DNA of 64,000 bases from Bugula neritina (Eukaryota; Bryozoa; Gymnolaemata; Cheilostomatida; Bugulidae). The position numbers and the translations under genes are program-made. A model generated the notes under the pieces. It had not been told where the DNA came from. It was given only the letters and a program-made list of their open reading frames with translations, and searched no databases. Positions 37,501-52,500 of the stretch are shown piece after piece. How positions within the stretch are numbered: position 1 is the stretch's first letter; every line of letters begins with the position of its first letter. The stretch covers positions 18,532,698 through 18,596,697 of the forward strand of contig OZ037765.1 in assembly GCA_964035545.1 (NCBI GenBank), written 5' to 3'.

Positions 37501-40500
37501 CTTTAGATGTTGATATAAAGGTGAGTACCTATAAGCACTGCCAACTGTGCAGAGTATAATATGCTTTTCCACTCTTGGACAACCACCTGTAATAGCTGTA
37601 ATAGTGTTCTGTAACTAGAGCAGAAGGTATACATTGTATGTAGAAATTGTATTACAGGTATATGATTGTACAGCTCGGCCATTCAAACTGATTAAAATGG
37701 CTTAAAGGAAAATGGTCAAAAATTCAAAACTTCGCAGAATCACTCCAGTTATATTCTCCTATAAACTTGAATTATCTGTACACCAAAAAATACACTGTCG
37801 TTATCATTAGTTTCAATTACTCTTTAGAGTGCAAAGTTCAAGCAAAGAACTATATATACAATTATTTCATCACCTGTACTAGCCTATCTCTCAAAGCATT
37901 GTAAAAGACTATTGCAATTTGGATCTGGTATTTGTTGGCATGGTTGCTCTTATATGCTATAGTCATGCCTTCAATTTCACTTACTGTCAATATATTTTCC
38001 CAGGTTTATCAGATGTGCCATCCTTTACTTGATTAGTAGGATACTTTTCACAAGTGCTTTAAAAAATACTTGAATAAAGCTCATGTTCAATTGGTTGTAG
38101 TCATTGCAATTCAATATTACAGTCTCTGGCATGTGACATGTTCATCTTATTACATATTACACAACTTTTCCCCTTTGCCTTCTATGGACATAGTGACATT
38201 TCAATTTCGCAAATATAAACAAAAATTTGGTATTTTGGCAGTGTTTTTTGGCTTCTTATTCCAGTTTCACAAATTAAAAAAAATAGACAGATTATTGGCA
38301 TTGCGAAGTTTAGTTGGCGTAGTGGATTAATATTGTAACATGGCTAATCTATCATATTCATTTGAGCTTATATTTGCCAAAAGACATAAATATGTCATTA
38401 ACACTACTGAACTGTAGCAGTGATTCATTTGTATCGTATGTTGTAAGTTGAAAGTATATTTAAAAGATTTGTCATACAGATCTATTTGCTTTTATATATG
38501 CTATACAAACACTGAAGGCCTAGTCGCTGTTTTTATACTTTGCACAAATTTTATATAGTTGGGTATAGAAAAGAGTTATCTTCTGGTGTTGATTTTATAT
38601 TTGTTAGTTACTGGTGTTATAGTCACATCATGAATTTGGACATTTCAGGATGGGAATGGCATTGTTGTAAAGCGATGGTTCTCACAGCACACTAATGCGG
38701 GAGGAGTTGTAACACTGCGATACCCACTCAACTCTAATTTCATTGCCTATGGAACTTGGACTATTGTAGCAAAATGCTTTGAATACACTTATCAAAAGGA
38801 AATTTCAGTTTATGAGTTCTGTAAGTATTTTAAGCCTTGTTCTTTTTTCTACCAGTGAGTCAAACAAACTGGTACAATTAGAGAATTTTGAAAGCAGTAT
38901 TGCCATTTTTATTTATAATATTAACAAAATACAGCTTTATATAGTAACTCTATTTTATTTTTATAAAAAAGTTGTGCATATGAATATCTCTCGTAATAAA
39001 GTTTTAATTTATTTTGTTATTAAATTTTTAATTTTGGTACAGTGAATGTTGTTATCAAATCTATCTAACTTTCAGATGGACCTTTGTTCTTTGTGAATGT
39101 GAGCATGCCCACATACATGTACCAGGGATCCAGTGAAGTAGCTGTTCTGGTAACTTCAACGTACGTCTTTAGCCAGCCTTAATTTTAATTAATTGGTTGG
39201 AATGACCTATGTGTTATTCAGTTAATTAGAATGGTGTGCTATTTTTCAGTATTACAATTTTTTCATTACATAAAGTTTTGTGTACGGAGATACGCTGTCA
39301 AAAACAGTTGTAGTCTGCAGATATTGTTGAATGTATTTGAGTGTATTGTTTGAAAACTACAATTTAGAGTTTAATTTTTCACTCTACACAAATGAGCTAT
39401 AGTCTATAATTAGCTGAAATTAAAATTTTACCACATCTCTTTTCAGCGCAGCATGCTACCTATGCGGTTATTTTGTTTGGCTGTACTCTTTTGCCAAACA
39501 GACTTAATATTGACTGTAGCCTATGTATCATGAAATGACACATAAAATGCTCAGTACAAAAATTGAAGATCAAACCAATAAAAAACCAATCGATGCATTA
39601 CGCCTTTGTATCTCATTTCAACTTTTTCAGTCAAGGAAATCTGAAAGGAATCAAAGGCAACTGTACAGTTACTCTGGACTTTCTACAGAAAGATGGAACT
39701 CCCATTGATCATTTGGCTCCTCTAAAAAGACATGAAAAATATGTAAGTAAAAGCACTTGTGACTCAAGTAATCGGATATAGTTGTTCCAGCATAGTGACT
39801 TAACAACTTACGGTCCTGCTGCATATTAGGAGTCTAATAATCATTCACGATAAAAAAGATAGGTTTATAAAACATACTGACTTTAGTTTGATCACCGAGC
39901 AAGCTTCTCCTTCTCAAGACAAGAGCTCATAGCACACATTGGTGGAGGGGAGAGAGGACTGATTAGCAAACAGCTGAAGGCTACGGCTGTAGTTGAAGAC
40001 TGGTTCTTTGGCACATCAGCCTCTGGTTTCTCATCTACAATCATCTACTCTGATGAGATTTCACTCAGATTTCTTGGTGGAGAAGTATGGAGTTTCAAGC
40101 CCAACATTCCATTTAAGATTCATGTAAGCGTCTATTGGTTGCACATATCACCGTCTAATAGAACTTGTCAACAGTGCTTCATAAAACTGACAATTGATTA
40201 AAACTCTTCAGATTTTTAGCCTGATATTATAGTAAGATGCAAATAAGCACTATATTTTTAATAGCATTAGCTGCACACACATATTACAAGTTCCTGTGAA
40301 GCCATACTATGTCATGAGCAGTTGTTATAGAAACACATAATAATGTTAGTATAATATAAATCTAAGTCTCTTTGTGAATTCAGGTGGCGGCAGAGAGGCA
40401 AGACATGGCACCTATGGATCCGTATATTACAGAGCGAAATATTGACTTCTCTATTACTACAACAGAGGATGGAGGTGGAGAGACTACTGTCACTGACTCT

Positions 40501-43500
40501 GTAGATATCCCTAGAGATACAAGTGTGGTACAGTATTGGCTCTACCCCACCTCATCTACTCTGAAGATCACAGTCCGTGTAAGTTTTACATATATACCCA
40601 TTATTTATAATATACTAAAATAATGTGCATATCACTACATATACTAAAAGAATTATGTGAAGCTCAAGTATTTGTAAAATACAACTATAGATTATAGTAA
40701 CAGCAGTTATCCTTTATTCATAATTAAATTGCTGTTATTATTTGTCATAATATGGTAGTTGTTTATATTGTATAAGCTTCTCCCACTTATTGTAATCATA
40801 TAAAATATGTAATTTATATGATTAGATGAGGAATTCAACCTAATACCAGTATCTTTATGAACACCTACAAATTATTACCAATTACGACTGTACAAATAAG
40901 TCACAATAAATCAAGCCATTAAGCAGTATTACATAATGTATCATTATTTATAAACTTAAACTGTTGCTATTATTTTAAAACCATAGGCCAAGTTTAGAGA
41001 TCAGCTGGACACAGAAAAGGTGCTGATTGCGACCAGACACTGGTCTCCCAACAACTACTATCTCAAAATAACCTCCACCACAGAACATCCAACTGTTGGC
41101 AATTTCATTATTTTCAGTGTGCAGACAAACGTGTTTGTTGACCATGTCTACTATTATGTGAGTATATTACAGTAACACTCGGGTGTCTTATGTGTTGCTT
41201 AGCTTTTTATTTCTTTGTATTGTATTTAATCTGTAAGCCATATCGACCAATAAAATATTATATGGACACACATATAACATATAACAACACTTTAATCTGA
41301 AATTACTATTAAATGAAGCATTGTACAGAAATAGATAATGATTTGAAAATGTTTTTCACATAATAAAATACTTCAAGAGTAGTATCCTATTAATGTTTTG
41401 ATTAAATACAGGCACAATTAAATAGGCAGAATGTAAATATGAATCTTACTACTTGGTTTTTATGGGATGTATGTTTTGGTTTATTTTTGTACTATTATTC
41501 GATTTATAGATAATTTCATCGGGAAATATTATCGTCAGTGATTCGATACAGATGTATTCCAGACACAAGCTTATTTCCGTAGCTCTCTCTAAAGATATGG
41601 CTCCCAGTGCCAAGATTGTCGCCTTTTTCATATCTCCTGCAAACAGCGCGTCATCATTTGACCAGAATTTCGGTTCAACTAGCGACACATCAATGCAAAG
41701 TCAAGTGGCTGCTGATAGCCTTCAGTTCCATGTTGACAGCACCAAAGTTCATCAGGTATTTGATGTCAGCCCCACCAGAACTTAGGACATAATATTTAAG
41801 CAAAACACAACTATCTAAAGCACAAACATTCTAAACATGCATTACATAAGTTATTAACAGGTAACAACTACTCGCATAACTTTAAATAACTCTAAAGAGC
41901 TCTATTTTTACAAATATATGTTTATTCAAGTCCACATATATTATATTAGCTAATTAGTTTTATTACTTTTATTTAAAAGATAGCTAATAGGATTTATGTC
42001 AGTCAGTTTGATTTGGCAACAGCTGTAGTTTCTATGACATGCCATGAGATGTTTTTGTAATACAGATGAAAGTAAAGTTCAACCGAGGGAAAGATTTTAA
42101 TTACAACACAGTGGAAGTGACGGCATATGCTGATCCTCTATCTTATGTAGCCTTCTCAGCCCTAGAGTATCAGATGTACCAATTGGGAATAAGAAATGGC
42201 CTTTCATGGGAAGAGGTAAAGTGAATTTTTTGATCTCAACTTCTCACTGTCTCTGGTAAAGCAATGCATTATGCATATGTGTAAGATAAAGAAACAAGCC
42301 TTTTTATTGCAATATATTGGAGTTATTTTCTCTTTCAAAACGCTTATATATATTCAATTGGAACAATTCTTTAATGTTGAAACATTCAATTCCCAATGAC
42401 GCCTGTTGCCATATTCTTCCCATCCTTCATAAAATATGTGAAGGTAATTGAGGGCTGAGCTCTGCTATAGTTATGAACAGTTCTGTAATAGGGTTTTACC
42501 AACAGGTCTACAAGGAGCTGTACACCTATGATGCGCATGCTAACACAAGCATCACTCATTACTGGAAGAGAGATGGACAGACCATAGACACCTACCGCGC
42601 ATCTACCCCGGCATACGCTCATGATGCCAACACCACGTTCTATGTGAGAGAAACTTCTTCAACTCAAATCCTGTATATTTGCAATGGGTTTATTGGCGAC
42701 ACTATCTCTGAAACTAACGTTTTTCTAATGATTTATCTAATGGTGTTATTATAATGGTTCCATGGCAATAGTTTTATTTGAGACTATTTTTAAATATTAG
42801 ACAGTTTCACTAATTAGGTCGGCGAAATACAAATGTAGATGTTTGATTCAAGGTACTAGCTAGAAGAATTGATGTCCAACAGGAAATTCTTACTTCTGTG
42901 CCTGTGTTTGGTTTTAGTATGCTGGATTGTACATCTTCACAGATGCCAATGTGTCGTCAGTATACACTCATTGTAACAGGTCAAAGGGCGAGTATCCCTG
43001 TATGGACGGTAAAACCTGCTACAACTACCAACACATGTGTCAGAGAGACTCTTTCTGTACTGCAGATCGCAGAGATGACATGGGATGTGAGTTAGAACAA
43101 GAACATTATATGTTGTGTTTGCTGAGTACTTTGTCACTTGTGAATTGAATTCTAACCTTCTACTGGCTACTATGTCGATAATGAAAAATGCACTATAGCT
43201 GCTGTTAAAAGAGGTTCTATTCTTACGGAACTTAGAAAACTACAGATTTTATAACTACATAATGTTTGCCTTTTCAGGTCATTTAAACGAGTCTACTGAC
43301 GCCATATTGTTCAGCGATGATGGCTGGCAGAGAACTAAGCACATTGGTGCCTTCTACAGAGATGGAGCCTTTCTCTGGGTGGATCAGTTCACTAAACCTG
43401 ATGGCAGAATTGACATCTCTATAAAACCACCTGCATATGACACTTCATGGGTGGTCTCTGCATTTACTATGAGCAGTGAGAATGGGCTAGGCATCCTTCA

Positions 43501-46500
43501 AGGTGTCAACATTGTGAGTATCTTTTAAATGACTTGTACATTATACTGTTTCAATTCACAAATACAAAGTCATATCAGAAAAATTGCAAAGCACCAGTAT
43601 CTTCAAACATATAGCTAGTGCATGTTGTGCACTTCTGACTCAATAGAGACTAGAAAGCATTTTTAAGTATATGTTTAGATCTTTTTGCCTTTTTAGCATA
43701 TTAAATGTAATATTGTAGTTTTCATCCGGGCGCCCAATGTACATCCACATACAAGCAGCGACTAAGTCAAGACTAGGAGAAATAATTGTTATGCGTGTTA
43801 CAATATTCAACAAGTGGACAGAAGCCATGGATATTCTGCTGACCATTGCTGCTTCAGACCTGTACAAGTTTATAGAGGTTGACAGACTCGACTCCCAGGC
43901 CCACGTGCAAGTGAATGGACAGCAGCAGGTGATTTATTGCAGCAGCAACACACATCTTTTTAATTCGCATCGACTAGCAGTACTGAAGAAATTAAAAAAC
44001 CCTATGCTTTAGAAAAGAAAAGTAGAAAAACAGTCATTTGCCTGCAAGAATTTTAGATTGCGATTCAAACCAAAGTTTATTAAAAAAATTGAATAATTTA
44101 GAATACCGAATTTTTTTTAAGAATGTCAAAGGATATAGGTTATTGGGACTTTCACATTGCTGCACCCAAGTGAAACATCGTGCTGATGCATGTGAAGACT
44201 ATTTAATGTGTACTTAGAAATGTTTTGTACCTTGAATAATGAATAACCCAATAGGCAGGTCACTCTAAAACTTGCACATGTTATATAAGTTATAATTTTA
44301 GTTGGTGCAGTAATAGGATTGCATGAATGTAAAAACAATTGGTATGAGAACACTGAAGTCAAGTAGTGATTGTTATGCACTATATGGCTATTAAAATTAA
44401 GATTGCTACACACATGCAGCAGCCCACACAGAAAAAGAATTCTTGGCATAGTAATAGGTTTATCCATTCTTAATGCAATTTGTGGAAAATGACTATAGTG
44501 GATAAGATAAATATATAACTATCTAATTTTTATCAAAAGTGTAAACATTGTTTTTTAGCTAGTCAAGGTTTTGATGTCGTTTATTATTTAGATATTAGTG
44601 CCTGTTTACGCTGGTGATGTCAGACAGATCTACGTACCCATTGAGCCAGTTGAGACAGGAGTTGTCCCTATCAGGGTGAATGCCATGTGTGTTGTAGCAG
44701 GTCATTCGGTTACCCACACTGTTAATGTAGGGGTAAGTAAGCATCTCTGTAAACACGGCTTATCCTATATAACAGATAACTTAGAGACAAAAATCTTAGC
44801 ACCATGAGTTAGCCGGTAGACAAAGAAGTAGACAAACTGTTGACTAAAGTATTAAATATTTTTGATGAAAAACTTTGAGTCATCTTTACTTTCAAGAATT
44901 TGATCGACTTTAAAGTTAAACTTTTATTAAATTTGTAATAAACATACTGTTGACATCTCACAAGAGATATAGAAGTTAGGGTGACAACTGTTGAGATTAG
45001 CAGGTAAGATTTTGTTATAAATAAAGTATTATGTAAAGTACTATAATAAGAAAGTTACTAATACTATGTTTACAAGAGATGAAACTAGTATAAGAAATGT
45101 TTGATGTGAAGGTATTTACAATAATGACGCATTGTGCGATACCATTTATCCATCTGCAGTACCTACAATGAACTTGTAGATAAATTATACATTTTTCACA
45201 GACGAGTGGAAACTATTATTTTGTTACTTTAATATAGCAGTGTGTGCCCAAACAGCTTAGCAGCAGCTTTTTAAATCTATCAAATACTTTTATATCCTGT
45301 TTACCAGTATGATGCCATTCAAGACCGAAACATCACAAACTATCAAGTCGATCTGCGAGTAGCCAACTCCGAAACTCTACCTGACTTGTGGCTTCCTGTT
45401 TCCGAAGATGCTGAAGCCTATGAGCAGAGATACTTGCAGCACATTCCTGATTCGCCAGAGAGCTTTGTCAGTGTTATTGGTAAGCACGCTGTATAACATA
45501 CTGGTCACAGTCTATTACTATTTTACTGGCTGCCACTTTCTGTTAAACTTCATTGCTGACTCTACCACCACATGTTACAAACAGTCATGTAGAAGTTGTG
45601 CGTAATTTTGTAAATAATATGTGGTTAATGCATATGATAACATATAAGTTTGGAGTTTTTTAAATCTGCATATTTATTATTGTCTTCATCTATATAAGAT
45701 GCGAACTTTGAAAATGTGTTTCTTGTTGTGTAGCAGTTATTGTGAAGCAGAAGTGAGATAATTAAATAACAATGGTCAATATGTTGAAGTTTGACCATTG
45801 TCATCATCGTATGCTATGCTTATACAGGAGATATTGTGGGCATCTCATACTTCCCATATGCTAAATATGATTTGTCAACAATGACATTGCTGGGTCAGCC
45901 ATATGGCAGCGGAGCTGAGGCTGTGTTCAACTTTGCTGTTAAGATTTATACTCTAAGCACACTCAGATCCTTGGGAACACTGTCAAGGTCAAGAGTAGTT
46001 AAGGCAACAGATCAAATTAATTTAGGTAACTCACATGTGCAAAGGGCATATATTAAATATCATCTGAAGGGTGTCCGGTAATAATGGCACAGGTAATAAT
46101 GGCACAAGCAGTAATGGCACAAATGGCAAAGTAGGTAAAAATGGCACATTTTCAATATTAGGGTTTGAAGGGGGGTTGAGAGTTTGAAATAGGGGGCTTA
46201 AGTTGGGAGATAGGGGTTTAAGGATTAGGCAACTGGGTTTCAGGTGGGGGGTTTGGGTTTGGAGTTTGGGAAGATGTAACATCAGTGTGCCATTTTTACA
46301 CACTTTTCTATTTGTGCCATTATTACCTGTGCCATTATTACCTGTGCCATATATTTTTACAATGTCATTTTTACCTGTGCCATTTTTACCTAAAATCCAT
46401 ATAAAGTGTTGAATGCATTATCAAAAATTGGCTCATTATTTTATCTCATATCTCATATTTGGCTGAGCATATAAAGAAAACTATTGAGTTAGATACTTTA

Positions 46501-49500
46501 TTGTCAGCATATGAGATAAAATAATGAATGAATTTGCAACCATTTGGCACTCCATACGTATTATATACGTAGCATCTACACAACCAATCTGTATATGAAT
46601 CATAATTTATAACTAGATGTTACTAAAATTGTTTTTAATTTTGCTTCTGTCTAATTTCAATTATTTATAAAAAAAACTGCTGAAAAACTCCTTTTCAGCA
46701 AAGTTTGAATAAATAAATGTGATAAAAAGATATAACTTGCAAACTAATCAAAACAGTTTCATCTCAGATCCCTTTTTATCTGGACTATTAAAGACTAAAA
46801 ATTCTAGTTTACACACAGCAATTAAACATGTTATAACCCTGTTTAAAGATATGTGTGTATGTTCATAATAATACCATATAAAGTCTGTATTTATATTATT
46901 ACTATCTATTCGCATAAAAGCTGCAGTGGTACCTATACTGTCAGGTATATCAACTATAATATGTTATTTATCTGATGTAGCAATGCAAGAGATGTATGCA
47001 TACATGAGGAAAGATGGTTCATTTAGAGAGTTTGACTTCAGCCGTAAGTCAAGCACTTGGTAAGTCACACCATATTATTAGCTATCTACAAGTGACTTGA
47101 GGTCTTTAAACTTAAATTTTAATAATATTTAAATCAGCTTAGAATCTTGAGAGCTTTTAAGAGGTGTCACATTTTGCTTTTACAAAGGGTGTCAGCTACA
47201 GCGCTGCAAGTCATGGCTGAAGCCACAGAAATAAGAGATTTGAGAGACGATTTTCAACTGCCACAAGAAACACTAAATCGGACAGCTAATTGGTTGATTA
47301 GACAACAGAGCAATGTGACTGGAAGATTCGTTGAGAATGATGCAGTACATTTACGAAGGTTTCAGGTGAGCTGAGAAAATTAAATGTAGTATCAACGTGC
47401 TATTTAATGTTGATTGTTTAAAAATCAATTTTTCATTATTTATAATAAAAATTGCATTATACTTCACATATGTGCATAGCATTATGTAGCATAGTATGAA
47501 CTTGTCATTGTCTAATGTTAACATTTTGCTGGGCTCATAAACCTGGTCTCTTTTTAATGCCTGTACTTTGTACACATGTTTTTAGAGCCATGTAGATGTT
47601 GAATTAGAAGGTGAAATTGTGCCAGCAAACCTCGCCTTAACTGCACTTTGTGTATACTCTCTGTCCAAGGCCTCAACAGCTACCACCTTAGTGAGTTAAC
47701 GCTTGGCAACCTATATCTATATAGTATATCTCAATAATATGTTGAGCAATTGATTGCCAAGATTATATTTGTATGTAGGTTAGAAAATATGTTACTTATA
47801 GGATAGCAAGGTTGCAAATGGAGTCTCTATTGGGGCCAACTATCTCGCTCAACACTACAAGAAAATAACAGATCCATTCGAGATGGCCATCGTCACATAT
47901 GCTCTTCTGGTGGCAGGGAGAAATAGAGAGATGTCACAGGCAATGCTGAAACTCAAATCTATGCAAAAAAGTGGTATGATTGTTGCAGGGTATATTAATA
48001 GCTGTCATTAATATTAATATATAAAGATCTAGCAGAGTGAAAATACTCCATAAGTCTAAAATGCAAAGATAATCCATTCAATAAAACAATAGGTGGCTTT
48101 GGAAAACAACTTCTATGTTGTAGCTAGTAGTAGAATGAAATACTGGTCCATAGAGGACGTATCACCAATAGAGTTAGAAGCCAAGACTCAAGACACAACA
48201 GTGCGATTGTTACCAAAGTCAACATCTCATATTGGAGCTTATACGGTATCTACAACGGCCTATGCCTTATTGGCTTACATTGAACATAGCGAACCAGATG
48301 AGCTTTTACAACCAATACAAAGATTTCTACAAGAACAGCATATGTGGGTTGGTGGCTTCTCCTCATCACAGGTATGAGTATATAATAAAATTATTTGAAA
48401 AAACATAATAGAATTGATATTTTCACATTATTATCTCACACTTTCCAGTTTCACCTCACTAATTATTACATCAGTTTAAAATAAAAACATTGCACTTTCT
48501 TGGTAGAAAAATGACAGACATAACATGTTACATTGTACCTAACGAGTGAATATGATGACTTTATGTTCTTTGTCCAAGTTGACTTTTATTTGCCCAATCT
48601 ACATTGAAACTTTTTGTAAATTTATTTCTTGAAATTTATAAACCTATGTTATATCGCATAAAAATATTAAGTTAGTCTTACACTGAAGGATTTCACAAAA
48701 AAGCCAGTTTGATTCAACAACTAGCTAGTGTCAATAAGCATATTAATTATCTTGGCATTATAATAAAAAAAGTACAACATCTGCAACTGAACATGTAACA
48801 AATGGTGAAAGGCGATCTACATCTACATCTACATCCCTGGAGGGTATATTCTAATACATAGCTATGCTTCTCCAGATAGAAAACATTTAGATCTCCTTAA
48901 TACAATTCTACCCAGTAGTTAAAACCATTTTAATTTGTGAATTACTTTGAACATCATTTTTTGTGTAGAAGTAGTCCCCTTTTAAGTAGCCAATAGCTCT
49001 TACATTGAATCGAATGGCTGAAAACCTAAACTTATGTATGCATTTGACAAAATACAAGACCTACAAGAATATAAGCCATATACTTTTTAAATTGACTAAA
49101 CTTGAATTGTAAAAAGGCGATCGACACCTAAACTGGTCAAGTTGTAATTATAGAATTTTGAGCAACAATATTCGCCTTTGACTTTTCAAACAGTTTTTTT
49201 TTCAGAAGAAGTTGTGCATATCAGATACCTTTGTGTCAAGCAGGACATTGTTTCATTTAATTGACAGATCTACATTGCATATACAATTATAGAAAATTGG
49301 CTTTAAAATAGTCTAAAACTTTAGAAAATAGTTTTTGATAATTGAAATGTTAGCTGCAAATTAGAAAAATCAGGAAAAGTGGCACATATGTTGAGATGGG
49401 CAACTGGTTAGCAGATTAAATAAAATGGCTTACATTTGCTTGCCAGTTATTAATCTCTCTGTCATCAATGCTTATGCAGGACACTCTGATTGCTATGCAA

Positions 49501-52500
49501 GCACTAAAAGCTGTGGCGGAGAAAAATCAAGACAGACAGACATATGATATGACCTTTACCTTTAAATCTGACCAGGATTCAACTTGGACAAAAGTTGTCC
49601 ACTTGAATCGGGAAAATTGGTTTGAGCTCCAACGATTCCCAGTGAGTATAGAGCTGGTTATTAATAACTTTCTAATTGGCTGATTGTGCTTATTATACGT
49701 CCAAACTTTACATAGTCTATAAATAACTATTATGTGTTGACATTTACAATCCCCTCCCCCTCAGTGGAAACTTATACTTGCATAATGAAGCCACTGTAAG
49801 AGGCTGACCGAGCTGAACTGGGCTGAACTGAACCAGGCCAGACCAGACTGAGCGGGGCTGAGCTGGGGTGAGGTGGGCTAAGACTTACTATAGACTGAGC
49901 TCTGACTAGTCCAAGTTAGAGAGTTTCAAAAGCCCTCATCATTGTGCTGCCTAAGCTGTTTGCATTCTAAATTCTAAATTGTAGTTTTTCTTTCTGTTGA
50001 ATGTTTATAGCCATGTCACCCTAGCTAACTCAGGTAGCATCTAGTCACTCTAGTGCAGGTGAAAGTCATTAAAGATTTTAGGAAAAGGTTTGGGCTCTAG
50101 ATGAGAAATATCACTAGAGGAATTATGTTCTCAACAGATTTTTAATCAGAATCAAAATTCATAAAGACATTCCAAAGCCTTAGATTTTCGCAAAACATTT
50201 TTTGCTACATCAGCTAATTGTGCCTCTGTGGGCTACATAAGAAGTTCTAAAAGAATTCGATTTAGGTTCATGTAAATCTATTCTATTTTCTTTAGAGAGG
50301 CATTATTACCAAAATACAATAATATATCATGTAGTATATTATGTTGTAAGACTACTAACACACTCACATTATTATTCTGAAATCACACAAAGTACCACAT
50401 GAGATGCACACACGCACACACATGCGAGCGCTTACACACAAAATCTTGCTGTACTAAATTATGATATGAAAAAATGTAATTGGTTAATTTAGAACCCAAA
50501 CATAGATGGTGAAGATAACTCTATCCTCACTTAATCTGAGACAAAAACAAATAATTGAAACCTAAACAAAATAGTTTTTGTTCATTTCTTTTATCGCAGA
50601 AATTGACTCGTATATAATTATATGTGTGTGCATGCGTGCGTGCGTGCGTGCGTGTGTGCGTGTGTGCGTGTGTGCGTGCTTGCGTTCGTGTGTGTGTGCG
50701 TGTGTGTGCGTGCGTGTGTGTGTGCGTGCGTGCGTGCATGCGTGCGTGCGTGCGTGCGTGCGATATATTACAGCATATATTATGTTTGTAAGGTTATAAT
50801 TATTATTATTTATTCATTTATATCTTGCATACAATATTTTAACAAATAAGTTTTAATGTCTAATTTTAGACACCATCACACTGGGGCAGCATTCAGACTA
50901 CAGTGAAAGGTCATGGCATAGCTTTAGTTCAACTTGAGACCACTCAAAACTTTGACAATGAGGAACAGTTATCACCCCCACCTATTCCAAATATATTTGA
51001 TTTAGGAAATTTTAATTACAACATTCAGAGTCGTGGATTTAACCATTCTATAATTGACTATAAGATCTGTCCAAGGTATTTGTTACTTTCATTAAATTTA
51101 GTAAATGTTTTCGGTTGGTAGAACTATGCTTAGTTTGCTATAAACAGAAAATGCAATATAATAACACTACTTACTAAAAACTAAGCCGTGTTTAGCGAGT
51201 TTTTGTTTTTTACATAAGCATTGAAACTCATGTACAACGAAAAATTTTGATACCATTATAAAAGAAAATTAGAATTTAGCCAAACATGCAGAAGAAAACA
51301 TTTTACTGGACATAGCCAGATTTTCAACTTATAGAAATGAATTTTTTAATTTAGGCATCAAAACCAGCTATAGTGTATTCCACAACCATCAAGATTTTGA
51401 AACAGGCCAAATTTTACGGAACTATAATTGACAAAAGAAACTATTGACAATTTGATTATTGATTATGAACAATGATTATTGATTATTTCTTTGTGAAAAA
51501 TAACTTTCAAACTGATTATAACTCATACATCCGACATTCTTAATATCCATTTGATAATGACTGTGCTACCACTGTGCGTGATGCCTGTATACTATATATA
51601 ATACAATATAGATGGAAGATTATGTATATGACAGATTATGTAACATATGTGTGTTACTACCACAGGTGGAATGGTGTTACAGATAGAAGTGGAATGGCAG
51701 TTCTAGAGGTTGGACTACCCACCGGTTACAGGTTAGGGGTATGGAACCTTCAGAAGTATGTTCTGGCTAATATGGACAAAACTTCAATAAGAGGAGCTGA
51801 ATTTAATGGCAAGGATGGCATTGGGATATTCTATTTTGACTATGTGAGTGACTCTTGCTCTAATTGGATCACAATATCACAATATTATATTAACACCAAT
51901 ACAAGAAGTATTATTTGCATACAAGTGTAACATTTATAAAAAAATGAAAATATATTGAAAACTTGTATTAAATGCTGTTGCCAACATTCAACAGCAGTTT
52001 ACTAGTTAATTTGAAAAAATGTTTTATTTTATACAATTAAATAGACATTACAATTAACCTTTTTATTATTTTGTTGACTGCATTTGTAATAAATTTACAT
52101 CGCTCTAATGCATGACTTATACTGATGAAAGTTACCATCTGGTTGGTGCATAGCTTAAATGATATTCCAGAGTGGAAATATTTACCCAATGTTCAAATAC
52201 CATGATATTTACATTAAGTTTTTTACTATTTATTCTGCCATGTTACACCCACCGACATGTTTTACATAAAAAGTCCAGCAATTAGTATACAGGTTTAATA
52301 AACCCATTATAAAAATTTGCAACACTTTGGATCAGCTGAAATAATTATTTGCTAAAACCTGTATACAATTAAAGCTTAACATTAAAAATAAAAGTACACA
52401 GTGGTAATGTATTTAACAACAAGGCTATGTTTATACATTCATAAACTATATATTACATATATCAATGGAATATATATTTTGTTTACAGTTGGACAACACA

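Noticed and set aside
44126-44467. A 113-codon minus-strand frame
   Set aside because: It lies in a macroglobulin intron, with no recognisable domain or splice context.
46031-46412. Frames rich in Leu/Pro/Val across element F
   Set aside because: Produced by the repetitive arms and G-rich core of the inverted-repeat element.
48093-48123. Extension of macroglobulin exon 24 upstream to 48093
   Set aside because: The acceptor at 48092 breaks the reading phase with exon 23; the acceptor ending at 48123 restores it.
50527-50849. Long frames rich in Cys/Val/Arg or His/Thr/Ala
   Set aside because: Translation artefacts of the TGCG/TG microsatellite.
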